Assembly (NCBI RefSeq): GCF_003967355.1
Contig: NZ_BIFH01000042.1
Coordinates: 62,001 to 126,000, forward strand
DNA from: Embleya hyalina
Lineage (GTDB): Bacteria > Actinomycetota > Actinomycetes > Streptomycetales > Streptomycetaceae
Direction of reading: 5' to 3'
Length of the DNA stretch: 64,000 bases
Both the position numbers and the translations under genes were made by a program. The notes below the pieces were generated by a model that worked only from the letters and a program-made list of their open reading frames with translations, did no database searches and was not told the origin of the DNA. How positions within the stretch are numbered: the first letter of the stretch is position 1; every line of letters begins with the position of its first letter. Shown here one piece after another: positions 1 through 9,112 of this stretch.

Positions 1-1
1 C

Positions 2-241
2 GATCTGGTGGTCGCGGTGGCCGAGCACACGCGGGAGCGGTACGGGCCGACGCCGGTCGCGCTCACCGGCGGCGTGTTCGCCAACGCGATCGTTTCCTCC
101 GCCTGCGGACGGGCGCTGCGCGAACGGGACTTCACCGTGCTGCGCCATCGTCTGGTGCCGCCGAACGACGGCGGGCTGGCGCTGGGCCAGGTGCTGGTCG
201 GCGCCGGTCGGCGGGCGCCGGGCGAGACGGGCCGCCCGTGA
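2..241 (+). CDS. hypF: Carbamoyltransferase HypF, C-terminal end (partial)
   Basis: Only the last ~79 codons are in the window. HypF makes thiocarbamate on the HypE C-terminal cysteine from carbamoyl phosphate and ATP, the first step of cyanide ligand synthesis for [NiFe] hydrogenase. The visible end carries the Kae1/TsaD-like signatures GGVFANA and NDGGLALGQ that close HypF proteins. The reading frame is open from base 2 and stops at 239-241. hypC follows after 70 bp, so this is the upstream member of a hypFCDE operon; the hydrogenase structural genes would lie to the left. The assignment rests on the two motifs plus the hypCDE context. Confidence 0.88.
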   Translation, partial: DLVVAVAEHTRERYGPTPVALTGGVFANAIVSSACGRALRERDFTVLRHRLVPPNDGGLALGQVLVGAGRRAPGETGRP

Positions 242-311
242 GCGTGCGCCCGATCACCCATGAGTCGACGACCCGCGAGCGTGGTCGTTGTCGGACGACG
301 AGGAGAGAGCG

Positions 312-659
312 ATGTGCCTGGCGGTGCCCGGCAGAGTGACGAAGATCGAGGAACGGGACGGAACCCGGATGGGCCTCGTCGACTTCGGCGGTGTGGTCAA
401 GGACGTGTGCCTGGAGTACGTCCCCGACCTGAAGGTCGGCGAGTACGCCATCGTGCACGTGGGCTTCGCGCTGCAACGGCTGGACGAGGAGTCGGCCCTT
501 CGCACGCTTGCCCTGTTCGACGAGATGGGGCTGCTCCAGGAGGAGTTCGGTGATCCCTGGGAGGCGGCGGGCGCGGCGTCCGGGGAGTTCGTCCGGCCGG
601 AACCCGTGGTCGTCCCCGACCCGATTCCCAGTGATGTGTCGAAGGAGGCACTGCGGTGA
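312..659 (+). CDS. hypC: Hydrogenase maturation chaperone HypC
   Basis: HypC holds the Fe(CN)2CO precursor together with HypD and delivers it to the hydrogenase large subunit. The start at ATG 312 is chosen because it yields the diagnostic N-terminus MCLAVPG, whose Cys2 becomes essential after Met removal; an upstream GTG in frame would bury it. AGGAGAGA sits just before it. The protein is 115 residues, longer than the usual 75-90, with an acidic, Pro-rich tail after about residue 75. It overlaps hypD by 4 bp (GTGA), implying translational coupling. Confidence 0.95.
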   Translation: MCLAVPGRVTKIEERDGTRMGLVDFGGVVKDVCLEYVPDLKVGEYAIVHVGFALQRLDEESALRTLALFDEMGLLQEEFGDPWEAAGAASGEFVRPEPVVVPDPIPSDVSKEALR

Positions 660-1783
660 AGTACCTGGACGAGTTCCGTAATCCGGAGGTCGGTCGGCGA
701 CTGCTGGACGAGATTCGAGCCACGGTGACCCGGCCGTGGTCGATCATGGAGGTCTGCGGCGGCCAGACGCACACCATCATTCGGCACGGCATCGACCAAC
801 TGCTGCCCGCCGAGGTGGAGTTGATCCACGGTCCCGGCTGTCCGGTGTGCGTGACGCCGCTGGAGGTGATCGACAAGGCACTGGCCATCGCGGCACGCCC
901 GGGCGTGATCTTCTGCTCGTTCGGCGACATGTTGCGGGTGCCGGGCACCGATCGCGACCTGTTCCGGGTACGCGGCGAGGGCGGTGACGTGCGAGTGGTC
1001 TACTCGCCGCTGGACGCGCTCGCGATCGCCCGGGACAACCCCGACCGGGAGGTGGTGTTCTTCGGCATCGGCTTCGAGACCACCGCACCACCCAACGCGA
1101 TGACGGTGTATCAGGCCAAGCGGCTGGGCATCCGCAACTTCAGCCTGCTGGTGTCGCACGTGCGCGTTCCGCCGGCGATCGAGGCGATCATGAATTCGCC
1201 CGACTGTCGGGTACAGGGCTTCCTCGCGGCCGGGCACGTGTGCAGCGTGATGGGCGTGGAGGAGTACCCGGAACTGGCCGAGCGGCATCGGGTGCCGATC
1301 GTGGTCACCGGGTTCGAGCCGTTGGACATCCTGGAGGGCATCCGGCGTACGATCGGCCAACTCGAGCGGGGCGAGCACACGGTGGACAACGCCTACGCCC
1401 GGGCGGTGCGGGAGCAGGGCAATCCCGCCGCGAAGGCGATGCTGGCCGACGTGTTCGAGGTGACCGACCGGGCCTGGCGCGGCATCGGGGTGATCCCGAA
1501 CAGCGGGTGGCGGCTGTCCTCGCGCTATCGCGACTACGACGCCGAGCACCGCTTCGAGGTGACCGGGATCGACACCCTGGAACCGGCCGAGTGCCGCAGC
1601 GGCGAGGTGTTGCAGGGCCTGCTCAAGCCCAACGAGTGCGCGGCGTTCGGCACCACGTGTACCCCGCGCAATCCGCTCGGCGCGACGATGGTCTCCAGTG
1701 AGGGCGCGTGCGCCGCCTACTACCTCTACCGTCGGCTCGACGCCGCCGACGCCGCGCCCCGGGAGGCGACCCCCGTTGGCTGA
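656..1783 (+). CDS. hypD: Hydrogenase maturation Fe-S protein HypD
   Basis: HypD is the [4Fe-4S] scaffold on which the Fe(CN)2CO moiety is built with HypC. The 375-residue length is typical. Family motifs are visible: VCGGQTH near residue 33, GPGCPVC near residue 60, and a C-terminal cysteine-rich stretch ([11 protein letters not shown]) near 340, which carry cluster- and iron-binding cysteines. The start is GTG 656, overlapping the hypC stop. It overlaps hypE by 8 bp if hypE starts at TTG 1776. Confidence 0.96.
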   Translation: MKYLDEFRNPEVGRRLLDEIRATVTRPWSIMEVCGGQTHTIIRHGIDQLLPAEVELIHGPGCPVCVTPLEVIDKALAIAARPGVIFCSFGDMLRVPGTDRDLFRVRGEGGDVRVVYSPLDALAIARDNPDREVVFFGIGFETTAPPNAMTVYQAKRLGIRNFSLLVSHVRVPPAIEAIMNSPDCRVQGFLAAGHVCSVMGVEEYPELAERHRVPIVVTGFEPLDILEGIRRTIGQLERGEHTVDNAYARAVREQGNPAAKAMLADVFEVTDRAWRGIGVIPNSGWRLSSRYRDYDAEHRFEVTGIDTLEPAECRSGEVLQGLLKPNECAAFGTTCTPRNPLGATMVSSEGACAAYYLYRRLDAADAAPREATPVG

Positions 1784-2894
1784 ACTCACCGATCTCACCG
1801 ACCTCACCGTCATCGCCGACTCGCCCGCGGCCGCCGTGCCCGCCGCGCCGGACTTCTCCGGGTGGACCTGTCCGGCGCCGTTGCGCGATCATCCGCGGAT
1901 CGTGACCGGACACGGTGGCGGCGGCGCGTTGTCCGCCGAACTCGTCGAACACGTCTTCGCCCCCGCGTTCGGGGGACCCCTGCTCGCCTCGCTCGCCGAC
2001 TCCGCGGTGGTCACCCTCGGCGGGGCGCGACTGGCCTTCTCCACCGACTCGTTCGTGGTCCGACCACTGTTCTTTCCCGGTGGCGGCATCGGCGATCTCG
2101 CGGTCAACGGGACGGTCAACGACCTGGCCATGAGCGGTGCCAAGGCGGCCTATCTGTCCGTCGGGTTCATCCTGGAGGAAGGCGTCGAGACGTCGGTCGT
2201 CGCGCGGGTGGCCCAGGCGCTCGGCGACGCGGCGCGCGCCGCCGGCGTCGAGATCGCCACCGGCGACACCAAGGTGGTCGAGGCCGGACACGGGGACGGC
2301 ATCTACCTCAACACCGCCGGGATCGGCCTGGTCCCGGCCGGCGTCGATCTACGCCCACAACGCGCCGCCCCGGGGGACGTGGTGATCGTCAGCGGCGACA
2401 TGGGGGTCCACGGGGTGGCCGTGATGAGCGTGCGCGAGGGCCTGGAATTCGATGTCGAGATTCGCAGCGACTGCGCCGCGTTGGGCGGCCTGGTCGAGGC
2501 CATGCTCGCGGTCACCCCGGACCTGCACGTGCTTCGCGATCCCACCCGGGGCGGTCTGGGGGCCGCGCTCAACGAGATCGCGGCGGCGGCCCGTGTCGGG
2601 GTGGAGATCGCCGAACGCGATGTCCCGGTGCCCCCTCAGGTGGCCAACGCGTGCGCCATCCTGGGCCTCGATCCGCTGTATGTGGCCAACGAGGGCAAGC
2701 TGGTCGCCTTCGTACCCCGCGAGCACGCCGACGCGGTGCTCGCGGCGATGCGGGCGCATCCGCTGGGTGCGGGGGCGGCGGTGATCGGCGAGTGCGTCAC
2801 GGCGCACCCGGGGATGGTGGTGGCGCGTACCGGGCTGGGCGGAACGCGGGTACTGGACATGCCGATCGGGGAGCAACTGCCTCGGATCTGTTGA
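1776..2894 (+). CDS. hypE: Hydrogenase maturation protein HypE (AIR-synthase fold)
   Basis: HypE dehydrates the thiocarbamate on its C-terminal cysteine to a thiocyanate and passes CN to HypC/HypD iron. The protein ends in the diagnostic PRIC, so the acceptor cysteine is present. Motifs such as [13 protein letters not shown] and GDTKVVE fit the PurM/AIR-synthase superfamily. The frame is open upstream, but TTG 1776 with GGAGG at 1762-1766 gives a normal N-terminus (372 residues) and an 8-bp overlap with hypD; upstream starts would overlap it heavily. The hairpin at 2914-2947 closes the operon. Confidence 0.93.
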   Translation: MAELTDLTDLTVIADSPAAAVPAAPDFSGWTCPAPLRDHPRIVTGHGGGGALSAELVEHVFAPAFGGPLLASLADSAVVTLGGARLAFSTDSFVVRPLFFPGGGIGDLAVNGTVNDLAMSGAKAAYLSVGFILEEGVETSVVARVAQALGDAARAAGVEIATGDTKVVEAGHGDGIYLNTAGIGLVPAGVDLRPQRAAPGDVVIVSGDMGVHGVAVMSVREGLEFDVEIRSDCAALGGLVEAMLAVTPDLHVLRDPTRGGLGAALNEIAAAARVGVEIAERDVPVPPQVANACAILGLDPLYVANEGKLVAFVPREHADAVLAAMRAHPLGAGAAVIGECVTAHPGMVVARTGLGGTRVLDMPIGEQLPRIC

Positions 2895-2913
2895 ACGGCG
2901 GCACGACCGACAC

Positions 2914-2947
2914 GCGACGGCCGCCTCGCCCGCGACGCGGCCGTCGC
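2914..2947 (+). terminator. Hairpin after hypE
   Basis: Perfect 11-bp inverted repeat (GCGACGGCCGC at 2914-2924 and its complement at 2937-2947) with a 12-nt loop, 20 bp past the hypE stop. There is no T-run, as is common in actinomycetes. It probably ends the hyp transcript. Confidence 0.6.
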
Positions 2948-3164
2948 CGGCACGACGCGCCGAAAACCGGCGGTGCTCGCCGCCGCGTGTTCGGGCGCCG
3001 TCGCACGGTCCGGATCGGTCGATGCCGATTCGTTGTCTGATTCGGGTCGTCGGTTCGTCGAACATGCCGTCGGAACACGGCTGTTCCACGCATGATCAAT
3101 GGATGCGCGCTCGTGGGGGCGATGGGGATTCGTCGGGCGCGGCCGTGACGGGCGTGGAGTGGGG

Positions 3165-5207
3165 ATGGTGGGGGACATGACGGGGTGGTTGCGGGCTGCC
3201 GGGCGCTCCTCGACGGCGGTGGTACTCGCGCTGGTTCTGGCCGTGGTCGCCGGATGCACGTCGGGCGGCGGCGGAGGCGACGGTGGGGGCTCCGTCGAGG
3301 GGGCGAACCCGCAGGGGGGCGTGTCCGTGTCGGCGCCGGCCAAGGCGTTCACGGGGGCTTCGCCGGTCCTGCAACTGAGTACCGTCGAAGACGCGCCGCC
3401 GCCGATCGGCGCGTACAAGCTCTTCGGCAAGCCGACCAGGATCGAGGTACGGGGCGGCGCACTCGCCAAGGGGCGGGCCGTGGTGACCCTGGACTATCCG
3501 GCCGAGGCGACGCCGCAACAAGTGGAGAACCTGCGGGTGTTGCGGTACGAAGGCAACGAATGGCAGGCCCTGACACCGGAACACGTGGACACGGCACGGC
3601 GCCGGGTCTCGGTGAGCACGGACCGCTTCTCGCTCTGGGGGATCGGCTGGTGGGACGTCGAAAGCGCGATCTCGACGACCCTGACCAAGGCGAGGAATCT
3701 GCTGAGCACCGACGGCGTGCTGGGCATCGGCAAACGTGTGGCGAACCCGCCCACCGTCGAGTGCGCGTACCCGGCGCTCACCCTGACTCTCGACGTCGAG
3801 AAGTTCGTACCGGGCGCGATCACGTGCGCCAAATTCGATGTCGCCGACGCGTCGCGGCGAACCCTCGACCTGTACGTGAGCAATCCGCACTTCACCCCGT
3901 TCCTGCTCGATCTGCCCGCCGGCGTCCGGTCCGTCGAGGCCAAGCCGGACCCGGACAATCCGTATACGCTCCTGGCCCGGACCATGGCCGCGGCGCAGAA
4001 CCTGCCCGTCGCGTTCCTGCCCGCCGGCGGCATGATCCGGCTCAAGGTCGACCTGTCGAAGCTGACCGCCGGCGCCGCGATCACCGGCACCCTGGACGCG
4101 GCGACCCCGCTGTTGGATCTGGCCACGGCGACCTTCAAGGGCATGCTGCCCGCCGAACCGACCGATCCCGTGGTCCGGGCGGTGGCGGTGAGCCACGAGG
4201 CCGCCGAGGCGTTCGCCTGCATGTACAAGCACGGGACGGAGATCTCCAAGCTGCCGAATCCCTCCGCCGCCGACATCGCCGGCCGACTCGTCGCGGGCGC
4301 ACGCGAGTGCGGTGACGCGATACGCAAACTCGGCACCCGACTCGCCGTCGCCGTCGGTCGCCAGGGCTGGAGCCCGGAGCAGGTCGCGTCGGCCGCGGGC
4401 AAGCAGGTCGAGGAACTGTGCGAGAAGCTTTGCCCCGGGATGATCCGGGCGATCCTGGCGATGTGGGAACACGAACCCCTGCTGATGGAAGTGGGGACGT
4501 CCATCGCCGAGGGAGCGAACGGATTCAAGGTCTACCGCCTCGGACTCGCCGCCGTCGAACCACCGTTCGCCCGACTCGCCGAGGTGTTGCCGGGCGGCGA
4601 CATCCCCGGATTCACCGTCAGGCCACCGATCGTCGACAACAACAACCGCTTCGGCGGCGGCACGCTGGAGACGGTGCCCAGCCCCGGCACCCCGTGCGTG
4701 GACCAACTCAAGGGCAAGCACTGGGACACCTGGCTGTATCCCCAACCCCAGTTCGCCGCGCGGTCCTATCTCGCCGACGACATCGCCACCACGATCTCCC
4801 TCTGGTACGTCCGCAGGGACTTCCGGGACCTCACCAGTGACTACTTCGTCCAGCTCGTCGGCAGTGGCAAGTGCACGCTCAAGCCGACGGGCAGATATCA
4901 GGAGAGGCTGGAAGAGACCTCCGAGCCCTATTCGGGCCCGCGCGTGAAGGGCCTGGCCGACTTCCGCGGATTCCTCACCTACGTGCCGAACGCCGACGGC
5001 TTCCACACACGCCCTCGCGCCGCGCTGTACGACCCGAGCACCGGCGTACTCGTGCTGGTCGAGGGCCGGGTGGCCGACTCCGTGACGTTGGAGGATCCGG
5101 ATCCCCCGACCTTGGACGCCCTCGAACGTCGGGTCGGCAGCCAGGTCGAATACCTCGTCCACCGCCTCGACGACCAACTCGGGACACAGTTCGTCGCCGC
5201 GAACTGA
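3165..5207 (+). CDS. Large secreted lipoprotein of unknown function
   Basis: The N-terminus is a lipoprotein signal: basic n-region, hydrophobic segment and lipobox VAGC about 30 residues in, followed by a Gly/Ser-rich linker (SGGGGGDGGG). The mature part (~650 residues) should be anchored outside the membrane. Residues ~40-150 are beta-rich and look like an adhesin-type or immunoglobulin-like module; the rest is unrecognised and holds several cysteines (near residues 205, 357, 423 and 510) that could form disulfides. Start ATG 3165 (GGAG 5 nt upstream) is preferred; ATG 3177 also leaves the signal intact. No enzyme motif was seen. Confidence 0.75.
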   Translation: MVGDMTGWLRAAGRSSTAVVLALVLAVVAGCTSGGGGGDGGGSVEGANPQGGVSVSAPAKAFTGASPVLQLSTVEDAPPPIGAYKLFGKPTRIEVRGGALAKGRAVVTLDYPAEATPQQVENLRVLRYEGNEWQALTPEHVDTARRRVSVSTDRFSLWGIGWWDVESAISTTLTKARNLLSTDGVLGIGKRVANPPTVECAYPALTLTLDVEKFVPGAITCAKFDVADASRRTLDLYVSNPHFTPFLLDLPAGVRSVEAKPDPDNPYTLLARTMAAAQNLPVAFLPAGGMIRLKVDLSKLTAGAAITGTLDAATPLLDLATATFKGMLPAEPTDPVVRAVAVSHEAAEAFACMYKHGTEISKLPNPSAADIAGRLVAGARECGDAIRKLGTRLAVAVGRQGWSPEQVASAAGKQVEELCEKLCPGMIRAILAMWEHEPLLMEVGTSIAEGANGFKVYRLGLAAVEPPFARLAEVLPGGDIPGFTVRPPIVDNNNRFGGGTLETVPSPGTPCVDQLKGKHWDTWLYPQPQFAARSYLADDIATTISLWYVRRDFRDLTSDYFVQLVGSGKCTLKPTGRYQERLEETSEPYSGPRVKGLADFRGFLTYVPNADGFHTRPRAALYDPSTGVLVLVEGRVADSVTLEDPDPPTLDALERRVGSQVEYLVHRLDDQLGTQFVAAN

Positions 5208-5221
5208 CACTGGCCGCCCTG

Positions 5222-5337
5222 CGACGAGCACCGGGCGGCGGTCGGGTGAATTGCCGCGTGTCGACCTCGGGCGGTCCGGGTCGATCGCCGATTCGACGTA
5301 CGGTGGGTGGTGGTCGGGTGAACCACCGTACGTCGAA
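5222..5337 (+). repeat. Two diverged copies of a ~43-bp palindromic element
   Basis: Two equal-length copies start at 5222 and 5294 (72 bp apart). Both have the core GTCGGGTGAA (5241-5250 and 5313-5322) in the loop, flanked by complementary arms. Copy 2 has a perfect 15-bp stem (5292-5306 with 5323-5337, 16-nt loop). Copy 1 keeps only 5 bp (5235-5239 with 5253-5257). The pair lies between the lipoprotein stop and the next gene, so it could end that transcript, but the conserved loop suggests a repeated element. Confidence 0.6.
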
Positions 5338-5380
5338 GCGGAGATTCGCCGGTGTCGGCCCCGCGCGAGCGGGGATCTCT

Positions 5381-5412
5381 CCGGCGGGGCTGTGGAGAGT
5401 TCGCTCCGCCGG
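5381..5412 (+). promoter_or_regulatory. Hairpin in the leader of the SnoaL-like gene
   Basis: CCGGCGG at 5381-5387 pairs with CCGCCGG at 5406-5412 around an 18-nt loop, 36 bp before the TTG start at 5448. It could be an attenuator, or the end of the palindromic zone just upstream. Nothing else supports a specific role. Confidence 0.3.
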
Positions 5413-5447
5413 GTGTCCGGACGATCCCACACAGGCAGGGGAGTCTC

Positions 5448-5882
5448 TTGGTCGAACACTTTCGCCCACACGCTCCGCGCGAGCGGCAGGCACTCGTCGA
5501 TCTGTTGACGTGGTTCGATTATTGCCTGGACATCAAGGACTTCGAGGGTTACGCCCGCTGCTTCACTCCCGACGGTGTGTTGTCGCTGCCGTCGGGCGAG
5601 GTGCGGGCCCCCGACGTGGCGGAGTTCGTGCGTCGGGACCTGGGGCGCTTCGACCGCACACACCACATGACCGGCAATCACATCTTCGACACGGGGGACG
5701 GCGGCGTCCGGATGCGAGCCAACCTGCTCGCGGTCCACCGCCACGGCGCCGATACCCGGGGGCACTGGGACGTGGGTGCGGTGTATCACTGCGTGTGCGA
5801 ACACACCGACGACGGCTGGCGGTTCGCGCACGTCCGGTTGGAGGTCGTCTGGGAGAACGGCCGTGCGGACCCCTCGGCCTGA
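5448..5882 (+). CDS. SnoaL-like / NTF2-fold protein
   Basis: A 144-residue protein with the cone-fold pattern of SnoaL/nuclear-transport-factor-2-like proteins: an N-terminal helix pair (LVDLLTWFDYCLDIKDFEG), then YARCFTPDGVLSLPSG, a His pair in HHMTGNHIF, and a last strand pair ending WRFAHVRLEVVW. Members isomerise, hydrate or bind small hydrophobic ligands. Start TTG 5448 is chosen because AGGGGAG lies at 5437-5442 and the longer frame is repeat-like sequence. A second family member is at 41068. The substrate cannot be inferred. Confidence 0.8.
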   Translation: MVEHFRPHAPRERQALVDLLTWFDYCLDIKDFEGYARCFTPDGVLSLPSGEVRAPDVAEFVRRDLGRFDRTHHMTGNHIFDTGDGGVRMRANLLAVHRHGADTRGHWDVGAVYHCVCEHTDDGWRFAHVRLEVVWENGRADPSA

Positions 5883-6017
5883 GGCTCGCCTCCGGACGCG
5901 ACCGGCCTTGCGGTTCGGCGACGGAAGACGCGGCTGAGCCTTTCGCCGAGGGGTGTCCGGCCGCGTGGATTCGGCCGTGCGGGTTCGGCCGCGCGGGCGT
6001 CGGATCGGGGTCGAGGG

Positions 6018-6914
6018 TCAGGGATCCAAGGGGAGTCGGTCACCTGTGGCGCCGACTTCCAGCGACGAGTAGCCGGGGTGCGCCAGGCGGTGGTGCACGT
6101 GGATCTGATCGGCCCACGGTGGATCGAAGGGCGTGAACGCGCGCAGCCCCAGGACGCGGCCGATCGGGCGGTCGGGGTGGGCGGCGTTGAAGTCGGCGAT
6201 CGCGGCGGCCTCGCCGATGTGTTCGGTGGTGCCGGGGAGGTCGTCCAGGTAGCAGGTCACCCGGGGCAGCAGGTACTCGTGTGCGGGACTGCGGAAGAGG
6301 TCCAACGCGGTCGTCGTCGAGGTGTAGTGGTCCATGTCCAGACACACGAACCCGACCGGGTGAGCGCGCAGCAGGTCCGCACGGGTGTCGAGGTAGTGGG
6401 GCAGCGTCTCGGCGAGGTCGCCGATCACCAGTTCGGTCTCGCCCAGGCGGGCACGCAGCCGGTCGTGGTCCATGGGGTAGAAGCCGGGGCCGAACAGATA
6501 GGGCAGATCGCGGGGATCCTTGGCCGGGGGCATGCCCGTCCCGCTGTCGAAGCCGACCACCCGCACCGCGACCCCCGTGGCGGCGGCGTAGTGGCGGGCG
6601 TGTTCGGCCAGCGTCAACAGCCCGTTGCCGCCGGCCACGCCGAACTCGATGACGGTGACACCGCGATGTCCCAGTCGCGCGGCCGACTCGGTGGCCCGGC
6701 GTACCCCGTAGGCGTAGTGGGGCCGTTCGACCAGGCCGAACCGGTACGCCGTCGCGGTGTCGACGCCGGGCAGCTTGCGTAACAGGCGGTTGCGGGCGGC
6801 GTGTCGGGTGCCGGACTTGGACCAGTCCCACAACACGTCGGCCCACCCCCCGGTGGGCCGACGGCCGAACGGATGACCCTTCTGGGCGGTCGAACGTGGA
6901 CCCTTGCGGACCAT
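6018..6914 (-). CDS. Class I SAM-dependent methyltransferase-like protein
   Basis: 298 residues. The Rossmann motif I is VIEFGVAGGNGLLTL, followed by FDSGTGMPP, a GDLAETLP segment and the acidic pair CLDMDHYTST, which resembles the metal/SAM site of TylF/MycE-type O-methyltransferases and related uncharacterised proteins. Start ATG 6914 follows GAAGGGGG; the longer frame to 7091 has no good start. It runs head-to-tail behind the LysR gene (140-bp gap). The methyl acceptor is unknown. Confidence 0.75.
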   Translation of the reverse strand: MVRKGPRSTAQKGHPFGRRPTGGWADVLWDWSKSGTRHAARNRLLRKLPGVDTATAYRFGLVERPHYAYGVRRATESAARLGHRGVTVIEFGVAGGNGLLTLAEHARHYAAATGVAVRVVGFDSGTGMPPAKDPRDLPYLFGPGFYPMDHDRLRARLGETELVIGDLAETLPHYLDTRADLLRAHPVGFVCLDMDHYTSTTTALDLFRSPAHEYLLPRVTCYLDDLPGTTEHIGEAAAIADFNAAHPDRPIGRVLGLRAFTPFDPPWADQIHVHHRLAHPGYSSLEVGATGDRLPLDP

Positions 6915-7053
6915 GGCTTCCCCCTTCGCGCGGCGGACGACGTCCACCGCAGCCTTCCCTTCCGCACTCCCCGCCCAATCGGACCGAGAACGTCCGGCGG
7001 TGCATGCGCCGGTACGGCCCGGCCCCGGAATCCGATTCCCAGGCCGCTGTTCG

Positions 7054-8061
7054 TCACCGTTCGGGCGAACCACCCACCCCCGTGATTTCACGGCCGGGTC
7101 GTGGTCGGTCGTCCGGGGTCGGCGCGGGCGGGCCCGCCCGGTCGTGTGCGTTCGCCGCCGCGCCGATCGTGGCGGCGGCCGTGCGGAGCGCGTCCATCAT
7201 CGCGGTGGACGCGGGTTGGGCGGGGGCGCGGTCGCGTACCGCGGCGTAGACGCCACGAACCGCCTCGGGGTCGCGCAGGTCACGCACCGTCACTCCCGGG
7301 TGCGGACGGTCGCCCAGCCCCAGGCCGGGGATGAGGCTGATGCCCAGGCCCGCCGCGACAAAGGCCTGCGCGGTGGCGTAGTCCTCGGTTCGGACCGTGA
7401 ACGCGGGAGTGAAACCGGCCGCGGCGCAGACCGTGAGGACGGCGTCCAGACACGGCCCCGGCGGGGCACTGCCGATCCAGGAGTGGGCGGCCAGGTCGGC
7501 GAGTTCGAGGTCGTCGCGGGCGGCGAGGGGATGTCCGTCCGGCAGTACCACGCGGTAGTTGTCGGTACACAGGTGGGTGAACCGTACGCCCTCGACCACC
7601 GGGGTCGGCCCGGCCCGGAGCACCAGGGCGAGGTCGGCCCGCCCGTCCAGCACCTCGGGCAGCGGGTCGTCGGGATCGGTGAGCCGCAAGTCCACGTGGA
7701 TCCCGGGGCGTTCCCGACGCAGCGCGGCCACGGCCGGGGCCACCAACGCGGCTCCGGCGCCGGCGAAATAGCGCAGCGCGACCCGCCCGGAACGCCCCGC
7801 CCGCAGGTCGGCCAGCACCGCCTCGGCCTCGTCGATCCGGGCGCCGATGTCGGCCGCGTAGGCACTCAACGCCCGGCCGCCCTCGGTGGGTCGTACGCCT
7901 CGCGGGGTGCGTTCGAGCAGGGGCAGTCCGGCCTCGCGCTCCAGGGCGGCGATCTGCTGGCTGACCGCCGAGGGGGTGTAGCCGAGACTGCGCGCCGCCG
8001 CGGTGATCGACCGCGCCGAGACCACCGCCAGCAGCACCTGCATCCGCCGTACATCGAGCAT
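7054..8061 (-). CDS. LysR-family transcriptional regulator
   Basis: 335 residues with the standard N-terminal winged HTH (RMQVLLAVVSARSITAAARS, then GYTPSAVSQQIAALE) at residues ~5-60, a linker helix, and a LysR substrate-binding domain from ~90 to 300. It is divergent from the short-chain dehydrogenase at 8388 with a 326-bp spacer that carries two CTT/AAG dyads (8071-8107) next to its own start, so it most likely controls itself and the dehydrogenase. The inducer is unknown. Confidence 0.92.
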   Translation of the reverse strand: MLDVRRMQVLLAVVSARSITAAARSLGYTPSAVSQQIAALEREAGLPLLERTPRGVRPTEGGRALSAYAADIGARIDEAEAVLADLRAGRSGRVALRYFAGAGAALVAPAVAALRRERPGIHVDLRLTDPDDPLPEVLDGRADLALVLRAGPTPVVEGVRFTHLCTDNYRVVLPDGHPLAARDDLELADLAAHSWIGSAPPGPCLDAVLTVCAAAGFTPAFTVRTEDYATAQAFVAAGLGISLIPGLGLGDRPHPGVTVRDLRDPEAVRGVYAAVRDRAPAQPASTAMMDALRTAAATIGAAANAHDRAGPPAPTPDDRPRPGREITGVGGSPER

Positions 8062-8070
8062 GCAGTGGAG

Positions 8071-8107
8071 CTTAATGCCGTATGAAGATCTTATCGCTTG
8101 TCTTAAG
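8071..8107. promoter_or_regulatory. Putative LysR-type operator (two CTT-N11/12-AAG dyads)
   Basis: CTT 8071-8073 with AAG 8085-8087 (11-nt spacer, containing the classical T-N11-A) and CTT 8090-8092 with AAG 8105-8107 (12-nt spacer). The tandem dyads begin 10 bp upstream of the LysR start codon and form an AT-rich patch in a GC-rich spacer. LysR proteins typically bind such sites in divergent promoters. From 8108 to 8387 nothing else stands out except the GGAGG of the next gene. Confidence 0.45.
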
Positions 8108-8387
8108 CGTCGAGGTCGGCGACCGTTGTCTTCGAGAGGTTGCGCACCCGCCGAGAACGCGCGAACTCACCCCGGACGCGAGGCCGTATGACCGTATGGC
8201 CGGATGTCCGGAGAGTCGCGCGTCGCGTGGTCGCACGACCGCAAAGCCGGGACGTTCGCAAGCCGAGCGGTCGCGAACCGCCGCGACGACCGTTCCTCAC
8301 CGCAGGGCGCTCGAGCCGCCTCTCGCCATCGTCGGCGCGGGCCGTCTCGCCCGCCCGCATCGTTCACCCCGATACGGAGGCATCCCC

Positions 8388-9038
8388 ATGGCAGGACTGA
8401 TCATCGTCGGCGCCGGACCACTCATCGGACAGTCCGTCGCACGCCGCTTCGCGCGCGAGGGCCTGCCCGTCGCCGTTGTCGCACGCGGGCAGGGCACGGT
8501 CGACAAGGTGGTGGCCGCCGTCGCGGACGAGGGTGGCCGGGCCATCGGGTTCACCGCCGACGCGGCCGACGAGGCGTCCCTGCACTCCGCGCTCGACGCG
8601 GCGACAGCGGCACACGGCGTCCCCGACGCACTGGTCTACAACGCGGGCGTGATCCGCGCGGATCGCCTGGGCGAGTTGTCCTCGGCCGAACTCCTGGACA
8701 CCCTCGCGATCAACGTGGTCGGCGCCCTGGCCACCGCCGCGCGCGTCGGCCCGGCGATGGCCGCGGCCGGACGCGGGACGATCATCGTCACGGGCGGCAT
8801 GCGCGACCCGGACGCGAACCGGATCAGCCTGTCGCTCGGCAAATCCGGGGTCCGTACGGCCACCGAACTGATCGGCCGGGAGTTCGGCCCGGCCGGTGTC
8901 CACGTCACCACGGTCACCGTCTGCGATGTCGTCGAGGCCGGCACACCGTACGACCCGGATCTCATCGCCGACACCTATTGGGAGTTGCACCTGCGCACGC
9001 CCGAACAGTGGGAACGTGTGGTCTTGTTCGCCCGCTGA
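8388..9038 (+). CDS. Short-chain dehydrogenase/reductase (SDR) family protein
   Basis: 216 residues. It starts with a cofactor-binding loop (LIIVGAGPLIGQSVARRF) that departs from the classical TGxxxGIG pattern, then NAG-type VYNAG, and a catalytic region where IIVTGG and the expected YxxxK position reads LSLGKSG, so Ser and Lys may be present but Tyr is replaced. It may bind nucleotide without typical SDR activity. Start ATG 8388 with GGAGG at 8376-8380. It is divergent from the LysR gene and ends at the hairpin 9057-9087. Confidence 0.8.
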   Translation: MAGLIIVGAGPLIGQSVARRFAREGLPVAVVARGQGTVDKVVAAVADEGGRAIGFTADAADEASLHSALDAATAAHGVPDALVYNAGVIRADRLGELSSAELLDTLAINVVGALATAARVGPAMAAAGRGTIIVTGGMRDPDANRISLSLGKSGVRTATELIGREFGPAGVHVTTVTVCDVVEAGTPYDPDLIADTYWELHLRTPEQWERVVLFAR

Positions 9039-9056
9039 GCCCGGACCGAGCCCGGA

Positions 9057-9087
9057 CCGCAGGGTGGTGCGCACCGCCGCCCTGCGG
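9057..9087. terminator. Bidirectional hairpin between convergent genes
   Basis: CCGCAGGG (9057-9064) pairs with CCCTGCGG (9080-9087); the loop itself contains the palindrome GGTGCGCACC at 9066-9075. It sits between the dehydrogenase stop and the 3' end of the minus-strand biosynthetic operon and can serve both. Confidence 0.6.
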
Positions 9088-9112
9088 AACCGGGGCTTCG
9101 GTGTGCCGGTCG

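Noticed and set aside
254-1813. Long minus-strand frame (519 codons) opposite hypC/hypD
   Set aside because: It is the antisense shadow of hypD; His/Arg-rich composition and no domain.
3096-5831. 911-codon minus-strand frame opposite the lipoprotein
   Set aside because: Antisense shadow produced by high GC3 of the lipoprotein gene; no start signal or recognisable fold.
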